Assembly: GCF_900198365.1 (NCBI RefSeq)
Contig: NZ_FZMS01000023.1
Coordinates: 1-64,000, forward strand
Origin: Helicobacter bilis
Lineage (GTDB): Bacteria > Campylobacterota > Campylobacteria > Campylobacterales > Helicobacteraceae
Direction: 5' to 3'
Length of the DNA: 64,000 nucleotides
Shown here in pieces: positions 9,019-18,565 of the stretch (position 1 is its first letter; every line of letters starts with the position of its first letter). The notes below the pieces were generated by a model, which was given only the letters and a program-made list of their open reading frames with translations, made no database searches and was not told the DNA's origin. Position numbers and translations under genes: made by a program.

Positions 9019-9396
9019 TCACTCATGCGTTCTAATGTATTTATATAGCACATGGATTTCAGAATCTGTTAAGTAGTATTTTGGCATAACCGCATGTGTT
9101 TTACGCAAGGCTTCTGTAAATCTTTGCAAGTCAAGTCCTGTAATATCTGGTGCATTTATCTCTATCGCTTTACCCCTATGCGTGTAGCTTACAAGCTGTT
9201 TGCCCTTGCCATATTCTCCATGGCATTTTTTACAGCTAATACCGCGTGGTTCTTGATACAGATATTTGCCATACTCTTCTTCTGTCATAAATTGCTCACT
9301 TATTATAGAATCTTTTGTATCAGCTTCTTGATCGAAAGCATATATATACTGAAAACACACAATACATAGCATAAAAGCACAACAATATCTTATCAT
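9019..9396 (-). CDS. Small periplasmic c-type cytochrome
   Basis: This 125-residue protein has a signal peptide (residues 1-20, ending in IYA) and a single haem-binding CKKCH motif near residues 55-59. A likely axial Met lies in HAVMPKYYL near residue 105. It is a monohaem class I-type cytochrome c, expected to carry electrons in the periplasm. Partner oxidase or reductase is not shown by context; the neighbours are mnmA and coaE. Confidence 0.85.
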   Translation of the reverse strand: MIRYCCAFMLCIVCFQYIYAFDQEADTKDSIISEQFMTEEEYGKYLYQEPRGISCKKCHGEYGKGKQLVSYTHRGKAIEINAPDITGLDLQRFTEALRKTHAVMPKYYLTDSEIHVLYKYIRTHE

Positions 9397-9468
9397 TTCT
9401 CACTCCATAGCTTAAAAAAGGTGTTATTGTAACAAATTATTGTTATGCAATATCACTTCTGCCATTTT

Positions 9469-10506
9469 TTAATATTGACTTAAAAATGCCTGTAAAAAAG
9501 ATTCTATATTTTTTTGCAGCGTTTTTAAATCGCTTGTGTTTTCAATGACAAAATCGCTTTTACTTCGCTTTATCTCAATATCAATTTGTGAATCCACTCT
9601 TTTTATCGCGTCTTCAAGGTTTAGATTGTTTCTGGCTTGTATGCGTTGTATTTGCATATCCCTTGTGGCATATACACAGATAACAAATCGCTTTTTATAC
9701 TCATATTTGCTTTCAAAATAAAGCGGAATATCTATGAAGTATGGGCTTTTCTTTTTCTCTAAAATCTCGCACTCTTGTGCGATATACTGCTGAATGAGTG
9801 GGTGAAGTATAGATTCTAACTTTGCTTTTTTCTCAGCATTGTTAAATACTATATTGCCTAATTTTTCACGACTAATTATTATTGCTTTAGTATTAGATTC
9901 TAAATTGTGTTTTTTGTCATGTTGGTCGTTTAGAAGAGGTGGAATATCTTTATCTAAAATTGTTGCGGATTTTAGAACATTGTCATCTTGAAGTTCAAGC
10001 AAAAAATCTGCTTTAGATTCTATACTAGATACTTTGCCTAAAGGCTTAGTGCGATAAGTTATCTTAGAATCAAGATTCTTTTGAGTTTCTAAACACGCTT
10101 TGCCTTTACTCTCTAAGTCCGTGCTAGATATTTCCCCTTCGCTTTGCTTAAGGTTGATATGACAATCTTTAGATTCCTTGCTCTCTGCTACTTGAGCGGT
10201 AGCAGATTGTATTGAATCTATGAAATCTAACTCCCTTTCATTTTCCAAACACGCTTCATTTTGAGATGAAGTCAAAATAGTGGCTTTAGAATCTATGCTA
10301 GATATTTGCTTACGCATAGCATAGCAATCACTAGATTCTAAAATCTCATCACCAAATGCCGCCACAACGCTACTTTTAGCTGCCTCCAATGCTTTTCGTG
10401 CGATTATATCCGCATCAATAATCTTAAATCCATGCAATGCTAAAAGCCTTGCTGTTGTGCTTTTCCCACAACCTATACCGCCCGTAAGTATATTTGCGTA
10501 ATACAT
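9469..10506 (-). CDS. coaE: Dephospho-CoA kinase with 146-residue repeat insertion
   Basis: CoaE phosphorylates dephospho-CoA, the last step of CoA synthesis. The P-loop GGIGCGKST (residues 9-17), the IDADIIAR block, the LHPLIQ block and IDIPLYFE are all present. The protein is 345 residues, against about 200 for the family. The surplus lies between GDEIL and ISREKLG and is Ser/Glu/Lys/Asp-rich with an H1-like TKPLGKVSSIES segment. The extra DNA is bounded by 11-bp direct repeats (9894-9904, 10332-10342) 438 bp apart, exactly 146 codons; without it the protein would be 199 residues. The core residues are intact, so it is probably functional with a surface loop. A second CoA gene, coaBC, is at 56,564. 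Confidence 0.92.
   Translation of the reverse strand: MYYANILTGGIGCGKSTTARLLALHGFKIIDADIIARKALEAAKSSVVAAFGDEILESSDCYAMRKQISSIDSKATILTSSQNEACLENERELDFIDSIQSATAQVAESKESKDCHINLKQSEGEISSTDLESKGKACLETQKNLDSKITYRTKPLGKVSSIESKADFLLELQDDNVLKSATILDKDIPPLLNDQHDKKHNLESNTKAIIISREKLGNIVFNNAEKKAKLESILHPLIQQYIAQECEILEKKKSPYFIDIPLYFESKYEYKKRFVICVYATRDMQIQRIQARNNLNLEDAIKRVDSQIDIEIKRSKSDFVIENTSDLKTLQKNIESFLQAFLSQY
9894..10342 (-). repeat. Insertion unit inside coaE between direct repeats
   Basis: The 11-bp repeats TAGATTCTAAA at 9894-9904 and 10332-10342 flank 438 bp that has no counterpart in normal CoaE proteins. Inside are several further AGATTCT/AGAATCT copies and a degenerate H1 hairpin at 10031-10050, in which both GA dinucleotides have become AA. 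The unit looks composite, as if made of several smaller units. Confidence 0.8.
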
Positions 10507-10709
10507 TGTTGTCCTTTTTAGATTCTATACCCTTATTATTTTGCACCAAAAGCTCTGCATCCACCCTTAGAAATGTGGCAACCGCTGTGCACTTTGTATG
10601 AGATGATAAGTTCTCTTTGAATGTTGCAACCATATATTTTGCTATACTTAAAATAACGCCTACTGAAATCTAAACCTAACTATACACACAAATCATTAAA
10701 GCTTATAAG

Positions 10710-12830
10710 TTACGACTCGCCCATCATGCGTGTTACAAGTCGTTTCATTTTTTCATCAACTTTTTTGCTCGCATTATGAATTTGTGTAGTCATTCTCTCC
10801 CATGCTTCTTGCGATGAGAGTCCGCCATCTTTTGCTGGGACTTTTTGATATTCACCATCGCTTTTCAATTCATATCTTTGCATAGTGTCATTTAACTGCA
10901 AGGTTAGAATCTGCATGAGTTTTTCTGCTACGCGTTTATTTATCGCTGGTGTGAGTAGCTCCACTCTACGCTCCAAGTTTCTTGGCATAATGTCTGCACT
11001 TGCAAAGTAAATGTTTGTTTTTGCATGTTTAAAATAATAGATTCTAGCATGTTCTAAATATTTGCCAACGATTGAATACACATTGATATTTTCGCTCAAT
11101 CCCGCAACTCCGGGTTTCAAGCAACATATACCGCGTATGATGAGATCTACTTTTACGCCCACTTGTGATGCTTTGTATAACGCATTTATAATGTCAATAT
11201 CCACACATGCGTTTGCTTTCATAATGATTTTACCTTGTTCTTTATGTGCGATTTCATCATTGATTAATTGCAAAAGGTGCTTTTTTATCTGCGTTGGCGC
11301 ACTATATAGCGTATCAAGTGTAGCGCGTTTAGAGCTACCTGCAGAGAGTGAGTGAAAGAATTTTACCGCATCTTTTGCAAAGGCTGGATTTGCACTAAGC
11401 AAACTCACATCTGTGTAAATTTTTGCAGTTTGTGCGTTGTAGTTACCAGAGCTTAAATGCACATATTCATGCAATTTATCCCCTTTTTTGCGAATGACAA
11501 GCGCTATTTTTGCATGCACTTTTAGGTTTGGCACACCATAGATTACATGTGCTCCAGCAGCTTCTAAAGCCTTTGCCCAGTGAAGATTGTTTTCTTCATC
11601 AAAGCGCGCCTTTAACTCAACGAGTGCGGTTACTTGCTTGACCTCAGCGGCTTCGGTTAGGGCTTTAACAATGGGCGATTTTGCCCCTACACGATAAAGT
11701 GTCATGCGGATAGATAGCACATCAGGGTCTTTTGCTGCTTGTTGTATAAACTGCACGACAGGATCAAAGCTCTCAAATGGGTGAAATAGCAATATATCCT
11801 CTTTTTCAATGCAATCAAAAATATTTACAGAATCATCAAGTGGTGGCAGAGTCTTTGCTACATATTGTGGCAAGGTAAGATATGCATATTCTTTTAATCC
11901 TACAAGCTCCCAAAAGGCATTCATGCCAATAGGCGTCTTATATGTATAGACATCTTCTTTTGGCACTTTTAGCTGCGTATTAATAAAATCTAGCAATTTT
12001 GTATATTCGCTCTCTTTGTTCGCACTGCCGACTTCAAGCCGCACAATCTCGCCTTTTTTCCTTGCCCGTAAGCCCTCGCTCATAAGCGCGATAAAGTCAT
12101 CTGCCTCATCTTCTTCTATCTCCATATCCGCATTTCTTGTAACTCTAAATGGCAGATACGCAAGTGTCTCATAGCCCTCAAATAGCTCACTTGCAAACTC
12201 GCCAACAATGCTTTCAGTAAATACAAAAGAGTCATGATTCACACGCACAAAACGCTTCAAAACGCGTGATATACGCACCATGCCATACTTTATCTCATTT
12301 GTTTCCTTATTTTTTAATGTTAGGGCTATGGCAAAGCTTAGGTTATTAAGATGGGGGAATGGATGCACAGAATCTACAACGATAGGCACGATAATGGGAT
12401 ACAAATAGGTCTTAAAATATTTATGCATCTCCTGCTTTGTTCTAGAATCAAGCTCATCAAAATTACGCAAAATAAGCTTTTCTGCCGCAAGTGATTTCTT
12501 AATATCATTATACAGATTTGCAATAATATCTTTTTCTTTGTTGATGTATGTGCGTATGGCATTTAGCTGCTCTAAAGGCGTGAGTTTATCAGCCCCGCTC
12601 TCAATAACACCATTTGCAAAAAGTCTCTGCAAACCAGCTACCCTTATCATATAAAATTCATCAAGATTTGTGCTATAAATCGCTAGAAACTTTAGTCGCT
12701 CAAGTAGGGGCAACTTTGTATTCTTTGCCTCATTTAAAACGCGCGTGTTAAATCTTAGCCAACTTAACTCGCGGTTAAAATACATGTCTTTTTTTGCGAT
12801 TTCTGCGTTTGTCTGTTTATCCTTTTGCAT
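10710..12830 (-). CDS. ppk1: Polyphosphate kinase 1
   Basis: PPK1 makes long-chain polyphosphate from ATP at the inner membrane. The 706-residue protein begins with the family block YFNRELSWLRFNTRVL (residues 17-32), has the central LFHPFESFDPVVQF segment, and carries the phospholipase D-like catalytic region with VHAKIALV (the autophosphorylated histidine) and a second histidine region in HARIYYFKH. Length is typical. It is monocistronic here, convergent with nothing close. A PPK2-type enzyme is also in this window (41,423). Confidence 0.96.
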   Translation of the reverse strand: MQKDKQTNAEIAKKDMYFNRELSWLRFNTRVLNEAKNTKLPLLERLKFLAIYSTNLDEFYMIRVAGLQRLFANGVIESGADKLTPLEQLNAIRTYINKEKDIIANLYNDIKKSLAAEKLILRNFDELDSRTKQEMHKYFKTYLYPIIVPIVVDSVHPFPHLNNLSFAIALTLKNKETNEIKYGMVRISRVLKRFVRVNHDSFVFTESIVGEFASELFEGYETLAYLPFRVTRNADMEIEEDEADDFIALMSEGLRARKKGEIVRLEVGSANKESEYTKLLDFINTQLKVPKEDVYTYKTPIGMNAFWELVGLKEYAYLTLPQYVAKTLPPLDDSVNIFDCIEKEDILLFHPFESFDPVVQFIQQAAKDPDVLSIRMTLYRVGAKSPIVKALTEAAEVKQVTALVELKARFDEENNLHWAKALEAAGAHVIYGVPNLKVHAKIALVIRKKGDKLHEYVHLSSGNYNAQTAKIYTDVSLLSANPAFAKDAVKFFHSLSAGSSKRATLDTLYSAPTQIKKHLLQLINDEIAHKEQGKIIMKANACVDIDIINALYKASQVGVKVDLIIRGICCLKPGVAGLSENINVYSIVGKYLEHARIYYFKHAKTNIYFASADIMPRNLERRVELLTPAINKRVAEKLMQILTLQLNDTMQRYELKSDGEYQKVPAKDGGLSSQEAWERMTTQIHNASKKVDEKMKRLVTRMMGES

Positions 12831-12966
12831 ACCACTCTCCTTGTGTCTTTCTTATATTTTACATTATTTTTTGAATTTCACAGAGATTTTATGCAATTAT
12901 GACTATTTTATAAGCATATAGTTATAAATTTTGATATGTATTTTAAGAAAATGTGGTAGGGATCGT

Positions 12967-12988
12967 AGATTCTAAATAGTTAGAATCT
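12967..12988. repeat. Inverted pair of the AGATTCT motif
   Basis: AGATTCTAA (12967-12975) and TTAGAATCT (12980-12988) form a perfect 9-bp stem with a 4-base loop in the gap between glnA and ppk1. It could be a secondary terminator or a palindromic repeat. Confidence 0.6.
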
Positions 12989-13080
12989 TGATGTTTATTG
13001 TAAATTTGTAGAGATAACACAGGATTAGAATCTACAAAAAGATTTTACAATTTCTAATTTGCATACTAAAATCTGCTTAC

Positions 13081-13106
13081 ACTAGATTCTAAGCATGGAA
13101 TCTAGT
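13081..13106 (-). terminator. Likely glnA terminator built from an AGATTC inverted pair
   Basis: Arms ACTAGATTC (13081-13089) and GAATCTAGT (13098-13106) pair perfectly around an 8-base loop, about 55 bases after the glnA stop. There is no strong T-run, so its terminator role is inferred from position. Confidence 0.5.
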
Positions 13107-13160
13107 ATCATGTAAATATTCACAAGGGACTTATACAATGATGCTTTGCACTAATGCAAA

Positions 13161-14603
13161 CTAGCAACTATAAGTTGAGATAAACTCAAATGGGTGTGGT
13201 CTTGCTTCCCAGGGCCAGATTTCTGTTTCAAACTTATATGCTTTATATACTTGTAAAAAGTCTTCGCTAAAGACATTGCCCTCTTTTAGATACTCTCTAT
13301 CTGTAAGCATTTCTTCAATAGCACTACGCAATGTGTGCGGTAATTGCTTGATGCCTTTATCTCTAATTTCATCAAGGCTTAATTCAAAAAGATTAATATC
13401 CATAGGCTCACCCGGATTTGTCTTTTTTATAATGCCATCAAGTCCTGCCATAAATAGACTAGCAAAGGCTAGATAAGGATTACTCGAGCTATCTGGGAAT
13501 CTAAACTCCATTCTTTTTGCTTTCTCCCCTTGATTGTATGGAATCCTAACACTTGCACTTCTATTTTGCGCAGAATATGTTAGAATGCTTGGGGCTTCAA
13601 AGCCCGGTATCAGCCTTTTGTATGAATTTGTGCTAGCATTTGTAAAGGCTGCTACACTTCTTGCATGTTTCAACACACCGCCTAAAAAATGCAATGCCAT
13701 TTCGCTAAGCCCTTGATATTTATCACCTGCAAAGCAATTTTTACCATCTTTCCATATACTGATATGCACATGCATACCGCTGCCATTATCGCCATATAAG
13801 GGTTTTGGCATGAAGGTAGCGGTTTTGCCATTTAGATGTGCTACCATTTTTACGACATACTTTAGCTTTTGCACATTATCTGCTGCTTCTATCATATTGC
13901 CAAAACGCACACCGATTTCACACTGCCCTTGTGCGACTTCATGATGCACAACAAATGTTTCTAGCCCCACTTGATTTAGCACTTTTACCATTTCTGCACG
14001 AATATCCACTAAGGAATCCACAGGGGCAACGGGAAAATATCCACCTTTTAAGCCGGGTCTATGTCCTATATTACTCCCACCTTCAAATGTCCTATCTCTA
14101 TTCCATTCTCCATCTTCTGTATCCACCTCATAGTATTGACAATTTACAGAATCTCGCATTTTAATGCTATCAAATACGAAAAATTCATTTTCAGGTCCAA
14201 AATACGCACTATCGCCAATGCCTAAATCAACTAAATGTCGCATAGCTCTTTTAACGATACTTCTAGGGCATTTCTCATAAGGCTCATTTTTATAAATATC
14301 CCAAATATCACAAAATACCACGATTGTTGTATCCGCAGTAAAAGGATCGATAAAATATCGCACAAGCTCTGGGATAAGTATCATATCAGATTGATTAATA
14401 GGCTGCCATGCTGCAAGGCTTGAGCCATCAAATGGAATACCTACTTTAAAAGTATCAGAATCAATAGCAGACATTGAGAAGCTTATATGATGCCAAGTCC
14501 CTTTTATATCTGTGAATCTAAAATCTACAAATTCTACTTCATTTGCTTTACAAAAATCAAAAAAAATCTCAATAGATTCTGGTGTGTTATGTGTGCTAGT
14601 CAT
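13161..14603 (-). CDS. glnA: Glutamine synthetase, type I
   Basis: GlnA condenses ammonia and glutamate using ATP and is the main route of ammonia assimilation. The 480-residue protein shows the beta-grasp N-domain with GIPFDGSS near residues 54-61, the metal-binding [11 protein letters not shown] block, the [13 protein letters not shown]/metal block, and the [19 protein letters not shown] arginine region. Length matches type I enzymes. It is alone, with an inverted AGATTC pair after its stop. Nothing here shows its regulator. Confidence 0.96.
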   Translation of the reverse strand: MTSTHNTPESIEIFFDFCKANEVEFVDFRFTDIKGTWHHISFSMSAIDSDTFKVGIPFDGSSLAAWQPINQSDMILIPELVRYFIDPFTADTTIVVFCDIWDIYKNEPYEKCPRSIVKRAMRHLVDLGIGDSAYFGPENEFFVFDSIKMRDSVNCQYYEVDTEDGEWNRDRTFEGGSNIGHRPGLKGGYFPVAPVDSLVDIRAEMVKVLNQVGLETFVVHHEVAQGQCEIGVRFGNMIEAADNVQKLKYVVKMVAHLNGKTATFMPKPLYGDNGSGMHVHISIWKDGKNCFAGDKYQGLSEMALHFLGGVLKHARSVAAFTNASTNSYKRLIPGFEAPSILTYSAQNRSASVRIPYNQGEKAKRMEFRFPDSSSNPYLAFASLFMAGLDGIIKKTNPGEPMDINLFELSLDEIRDKGIKQLPHTLRSAIEEMLTDREYLKEGNVFSEDFLQVYKAYKFETEIWPWEARPHPFEFISTYSC

Positions 14604-14713
14604 GCTTAAGACTCCTTTTTTATTGCTAAAGCGGGATTATAGCATTTTACATAGAATAAAAAATAAATAGCCTATAAAATGCACTAAAGCCCTAGCAAAT
14701 AGAGAATTAGACC

Positions 14714-16114
14714 CTATGATAAAAACTTCTCTTTGAAACTAGCCACAAAGACAACTAAAATGATAATAGGGATAATATATTTCACATATAAGAACCACAC
14801 ATTTACAATACCCGCATATTTTTCGCTTCCTTGCAATATTTCTTGCTTTGCTTCATCTTTAAGCACCCAACCTACAAAGATAGCACAACCAAGGGAAGTA
14901 AAGATAAAAAAGATAGTCGCACTAATATCATCAAAGGCATCAAATATACTTTTTCCTAGAATCTTTATATCACTCCATGCGTTATCACCCAAGATTGAGG
15001 GGATATTACCAAGCACAAATACCACGCTTAAAACAAGGAATACCGCTACTTTTTTATTCATACCAAATTTCTCTTCTAACACAACGATTAAAACTTGAAA
15101 ATTTGGCAATGAAGTCGTAAATGCCGTAAGCATAAGCAAGCAGAAAAATGCAACCATAAAAATCGTGCCACCATGCATTTTAGAAAACACAATAGGCAAA
15201 CTCTCAAATACAAGGCTAGGACCAGCAGCAGGATCTACACCAAAGCTAAAGAGTGATGGGAAAATCATAAAGCCAGCTACAACTGCAATTAAAGTATTAA
15301 CAACGCCAGTGATGACAGAGGTTTTAATAAGCTGTTCATTCTTATGCAAATGCGATGAGAGCGTAATCATAACGCCAAAGCCAAGCGATAAGGCAAAGAA
15401 TACTTGCCCCAATACTACAATGAATAAATCAAGTGTGATTTTACTAAAATCAGGTGTTAAGTAGTATCTAATGCCCTCCATAGCACCATCTAAAGTAACA
15501 TTTCGTATAACCATGCCAATCATAAGGCAGAAAAGAAGCGGCATGAGAATCTTTGCGGCTTTTTCGATTCCATTAATAACACCGCGAGTTAAAACAATGT
15601 AGTTTGCTAAAACAAAAAAGAAGGTAGCAATACTTACTGCAAGTGGTGCATGAACGACACTAGATTCCCAAAATGCCTTTGTCTCACTAGCAGAAAGTGT
15701 ATGCGAGAGAGAAAGTGAGCCTGTTATACTATTAAAAATATAGTTTAAAACCCAACCGCCAATCACCATGTAATACGCCATAATACCAAAACAGCCAATA
15801 AGCCCAGTAATGCCTATAATCTTCCAAAGTGGTGATATGGGTTTGCCATTTGCAGTGCCGCTAAAGCAGTCAAAAGAGTTTTTATGCATGCGTCTGCCAA
15901 TCGCATTTTCAACAAGAATCATAGGGATTCCGATTAGAATCATCGCTATACAAAATGTAAGCACATACGCACCACCACCATTTTGCCCGACCATATAGGG
16001 AAAACGCCATGTAGCCCCAAAGCCTATTGTCGCACCAGCAACGGTTAAAATATATGCGAGTTGAGAACTCCAAACAGGTCTTTGCATACTAATCCTTATT
16101 ATGTAAAATGTCAA
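14714..16114 (-). CDS. Sodium-dependent transporter, SNF/NSS family
   Basis: This 466-residue membrane protein has eleven to twelve hydrophobic helices. It opens with the NSS signature in TM1: a GATIGFGATWRFPYMVGQNGG-type segment with the unwound Gly-rich stretch that binds sodium and substrate (near residues 26-46). Family members import amino acids or similar solutes with sodium. The substrate cannot be told from sequence. It is divergent from argG across a 569-base gap. Confidence 0.9.
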   Translation of the reverse strand: MTFYIIRISMQRPVWSSQLAYILTVAGATIGFGATWRFPYMVGQNGGGAYVLTFCIAMILIGIPMILVENAIGRRMHKNSFDCFSGTANGKPISPLWKIIGITGLIGCFGIMAYYMVIGGWVLNYIFNSITGSLSLSHTLSASETKAFWESSVVHAPLAVSIATFFFVLANYIVLTRGVINGIEKAAKILMPLLFCLMIGMVIRNVTLDGAMEGIRYYLTPDFSKITLDLFIVVLGQVFFALSLGFGVMITLSSHLHKNEQLIKTSVITGVVNTLIAVVAGFMIFPSLFSFGVDPAAGPSLVFESLPIVFSKMHGGTIFMVAFFCLLMLTAFTTSLPNFQVLIVVLEEKFGMNKKVAVFLVLSVVFVLGNIPSILGDNAWSDIKILGKSIFDAFDDISATIFFIFTSLGCAIFVGWVLKDEAKQEILQGSEKYAGIVNVWFLYVKYIIPIIILVVFVASFKEKFLS

Positions 16115-16683
16115 ATCATTTAAGTAACTTGGTAATCAATCATGATTCATTTATGTAAATAAATATGATAAACAAGATTATCAAAAAATAACAAAAAAGC
16201 TTATTTTTACAAAAAGTAACATAATAGAATCTATGTCATAAGAATAATGTTTTATGTAAAAGCAAATCGCTTGATTGCTATCATAAATGTAGAATAAAGT
16301 AAAAACTGCATGTTATAAACGCCAATAAGACAAAAGTAATAGATCTATAATATTGTGAATATTGAAAAAATTATTACCAATTTACACAGACAGAAAATAT
16401 AGATTCTGCAACAAATAAAAATATTCCATCTTCCCAAAGGGTCAATATGGCAATAAACATGTGCTAGATTCTGTAAATTAAAAAATCTATTGTAAAAAGA
16501 CTTATTGCACATAACCATAATAATCAAATTTTAAACATATGCAGCAAGAAATGTATTCCCATTTTTCATCGAGTTTAATTTTTGACAGCATATAGAGATT
16601 TAATAAACTAGTATTCCATAATTTAAAGCTAAAATATCACTTGTTTTAGAATCTCAATTTTACGATTTTTAAAGGAAAGTAAC
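16115..16683. other. Divergent intergenic region, transporter / argG
   Basis: This very AT-rich gap should hold both promoters. A CATAAT-like box lies near 16618. No structured element beyond AGATTCT copies is evident and the short frames here are not gene-like. An AAAGGA ribosome site precedes argG. Confidence 0.5.
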
Positions 16684-17889
16684 ATGGCAATTAAAAAAGT
16701 CGTTTTGGCATACAGCGGTGGGCTTGATACAAGCGTGATTTTAAAGTGGCTTGGGGATAATTACAACTGCGAGGTGGTAACTTTCACCGCAGACATTGGG
16801 CAGGGAGAGGAAGTAGAACCCGCAAGGGCTAAGGCATTAAAGCTTGGCATTAAGAGTGAGAATATTTTCATTGAGGACTTGAGAGAAGAGTTTATCAAGG
16901 AATTTGTATTCCCTATGTTTCGTGCAAACACCATTTATGAGGGTGAATATCTGCTAGGCACAAGCATCGCACGACCCCTAATAGCAAAGCGACTTGTAGA
17001 GATAGCAAAAGCCGTTGGAGCGGACGCAGTAGCACACGGAGCAACGGGCAAGGGCAATGATCAAGTGCGATTTGAGCTTGGAGCGTATGCGCTAAATCCT
17101 GATATAAAAGTCATCGCCCCTTGGCGTGAGTGGGACCTAAACAGCCGTGAAAAGCTTCTAGCCTATGCGGAATCTGCTGGTATTAGCATTGAGAAAAAGC
17201 CAAATAAATCGCCCTATTCAATGGACGCAAACCTGCTTCATATCAGCTATGAAGGGCAGATTCTAGAAGATCCAAATGCTGAGCCTGAAGAGGATATGTG
17301 GCGTTGGAGTGTCTCACCGATGAACGCACCAAATGAACCTGAATCTATCAAGCTTGAGTTTGAAAAGGGCGATGGCGTGGCGATTAGTGGAGAGAGATTA
17401 AGCCCGGCAAGATTCTGGACGAAACTCAATGAGCTAGGGGGCAAACACGGCATAGGGCGGCTTGATTTGGTAGAAAATCGCTATGTGGGTATGAAGTCTC
17501 GCGGCTGCTATGAAACGCCCGGTGGCACGATATATCTAAAGGCTCATCGTGCGATAGAATCTTTATGCCTTGATAGAGAGGAAGCGCATTTAAAAGATTC
17601 TATTATGCCTCGCTATGCGGAGTTAATCTACAATGGCTACTGGTTTAGCCCGGAGCGAGAGGCACTTCAAGCCTTGATTGATAAGACACAAGAGCGTGTG
17701 AGTGGCGTGGTGTCTTTAAAGCTGTATAAAGGCAATGTGATTGTCGTAGGAAGAGAGTCTAAAAACTCACTCTTTAACGCCGCATACAGCACTTTTGAGG
17801 AAGATTCTGTATATAATCAAAAGGACGCCGCAGGGTTTATTAAACTCAATGCCTTAAGATTTATCATCGCAGGGAAAAGCAGGGGGTAG
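16684..17889 (+). CDS. argG: Argininosuccinate synthase
   Basis: ArgG joins citrulline and aspartate with ATP in arginine synthesis. The 401-residue protein has the N-type PP-loop YSGGLDTS (residues 10-17), [24 protein letters not shown] and the YGGTRxx-equivalent [12 protein letters not shown] block. Length is exactly typical. The coding sequence looks richer in G and C than its neighbours, and a restriction-gene scrap follows it, which may indicate an imported segment; I have not measured this. No other arg genes are nearby. Confidence 0.95.
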   Translation: MAIKKVVLAYSGGLDTSVILKWLGDNYNCEVVTFTADIGQGEEVEPARAKALKLGIKSENIFIEDLREEFIKEFVFPMFRANTIYEGEYLLGTSIARPLIAKRLVEIAKAVGADAVAHGATGKGNDQVRFELGAYALNPDIKVIAPWREWDLNSREKLLAYAESAGISIEKKPNKSPYSMDANLLHISYEGQILEDPNAEPEEDMWRWSVSPMNAPNEPESIKLEFEKGDGVAISGERLSPARFWTKLNELGGKHGIGRLDLVENRYVGMKSRGCYETPGGTIYLKAHRAIESLCLDREEAHLKDSIMPRYAELIYNGYWFSPEREALQALIDKTQERVSGVVSLKLYKGNVIVVGRESKNSLFNAAYSTFEEDSVYNQKDAAGFIKLNALRFIIAGKSRG

Positions 17890-18027
17890 TAGGCTACCTT
17901 GCTTGATATATGAAATAAGAGTGGCATAATGTAATGCAATCTTTAGAATCTTGCACTTGTCATACAAAAGCCTTGCCCCCCCCTGCCATACTGATTATTC
18001 TTGTCATACCGACTCTCCCCCTTGTCA

Positions 18028-18051
18028 TACTGAGCCTTTAGGCGAAGTATC
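18028..18051 (+). repeat. H1 hairpin repeat, intergenic copy
   Basis: ATACT, GA, GCC, TTTA, GGC, GA, AGTAT: a perfectly complementary example with both GA mismatches. The same sequence, read as codons, gives the CHTEPLGEVS peptide found inside the KAS III and glycerophosphotransferase genes. Two truncated CTTGTCATAC copies lie just upstream (near 17957 and 18001). Confidence 0.8.
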
Positions 18052-18075
18052 TAAAATGTATAACGGAGTGTAATA

Positions 18076-18243
18076 ATGGAATCTTGTAATACAAAATCTA
18101 GCTTAGATTTACCTTTAGAATCTCTCTCTTTACAACCCTTTCTACAATCTGTCCATAAAGAGCAATGGCAGGAAGTAGGGCTTGGGGAAGTTGCAGAAAT
18201 CACCTCAAGCAAAAGAATTTTTTATAGCGAATATGTAGAATAA
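18076..18243 (+). pseudogene. Fragment of a type I restriction specificity gene (hsdS)
   Basis: This 55-codon frame ends in WQEVGLGEVAEITSSKRIF, the typical start of a target-recognition domain in type I restriction S subunits (W-x-x-V-x-LG-E-V followed by a SKRI segment). It then stops at 18241, where intact S subunits continue for some 350 residues. No hsdM or hsdR is nearby. It is a remnant, not a working specificity subunit. Confidence 0.7.
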
Positions 18244-18534
18244 AGGATTTTTTTAGCTTTGCTTTTTTTGTTGCCATTAAAATTTGTCATGTATTTTACC
18301 TTTTTTGCTATTTCATAGTTAGTAAAAATCTAGCTTAATATAAATTTTCAATAATTGTTTGTGTCTAATATGTTAAACCAAAAGCTGTATGACAGCATCT
18401 CAGCTTTATCTCATATCTCCAATTCACCACAACCAAAAAAATAGATTTTAAATGTATTGCAAAAAAGTATTTACACATATCATTTTAACATGGATATTTA
18501 GCACCCAACTACCATTAACTCATGCAAAAAAAAG
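18244..18534. other. AT-rich stretch without a gene
   Basis: Between the hsdS scrap and the end of the TonB receptor gene. I see no open frame or structured element other than the terminator hairpin at its end. It is probably the eroded remainder of the restriction locus. Confidence 0.4.
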
Positions 18535-18537
18535 AGA

Positions 18538-18553
18538 AAGGATTGCCATCCTT
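18538..18553 (-). terminator. Rho-independent terminator of the TonB receptor gene
   Basis: On the minus strand AAGGAT, loop GGCA, ATCCTT is followed by TCTCTTTTTTTT, a stem plus T-run 12 bases after the receptor stop codon. Confidence 0.65.
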
Positions 18554-18565
18554 ACGTAAGTCTAG

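Noticed and set aside
9019-10506. Riboswitch or sRNA between the cytochrome and coaE genes
   Set aside because: The gap is only 72 bases and shows no conserved structure.
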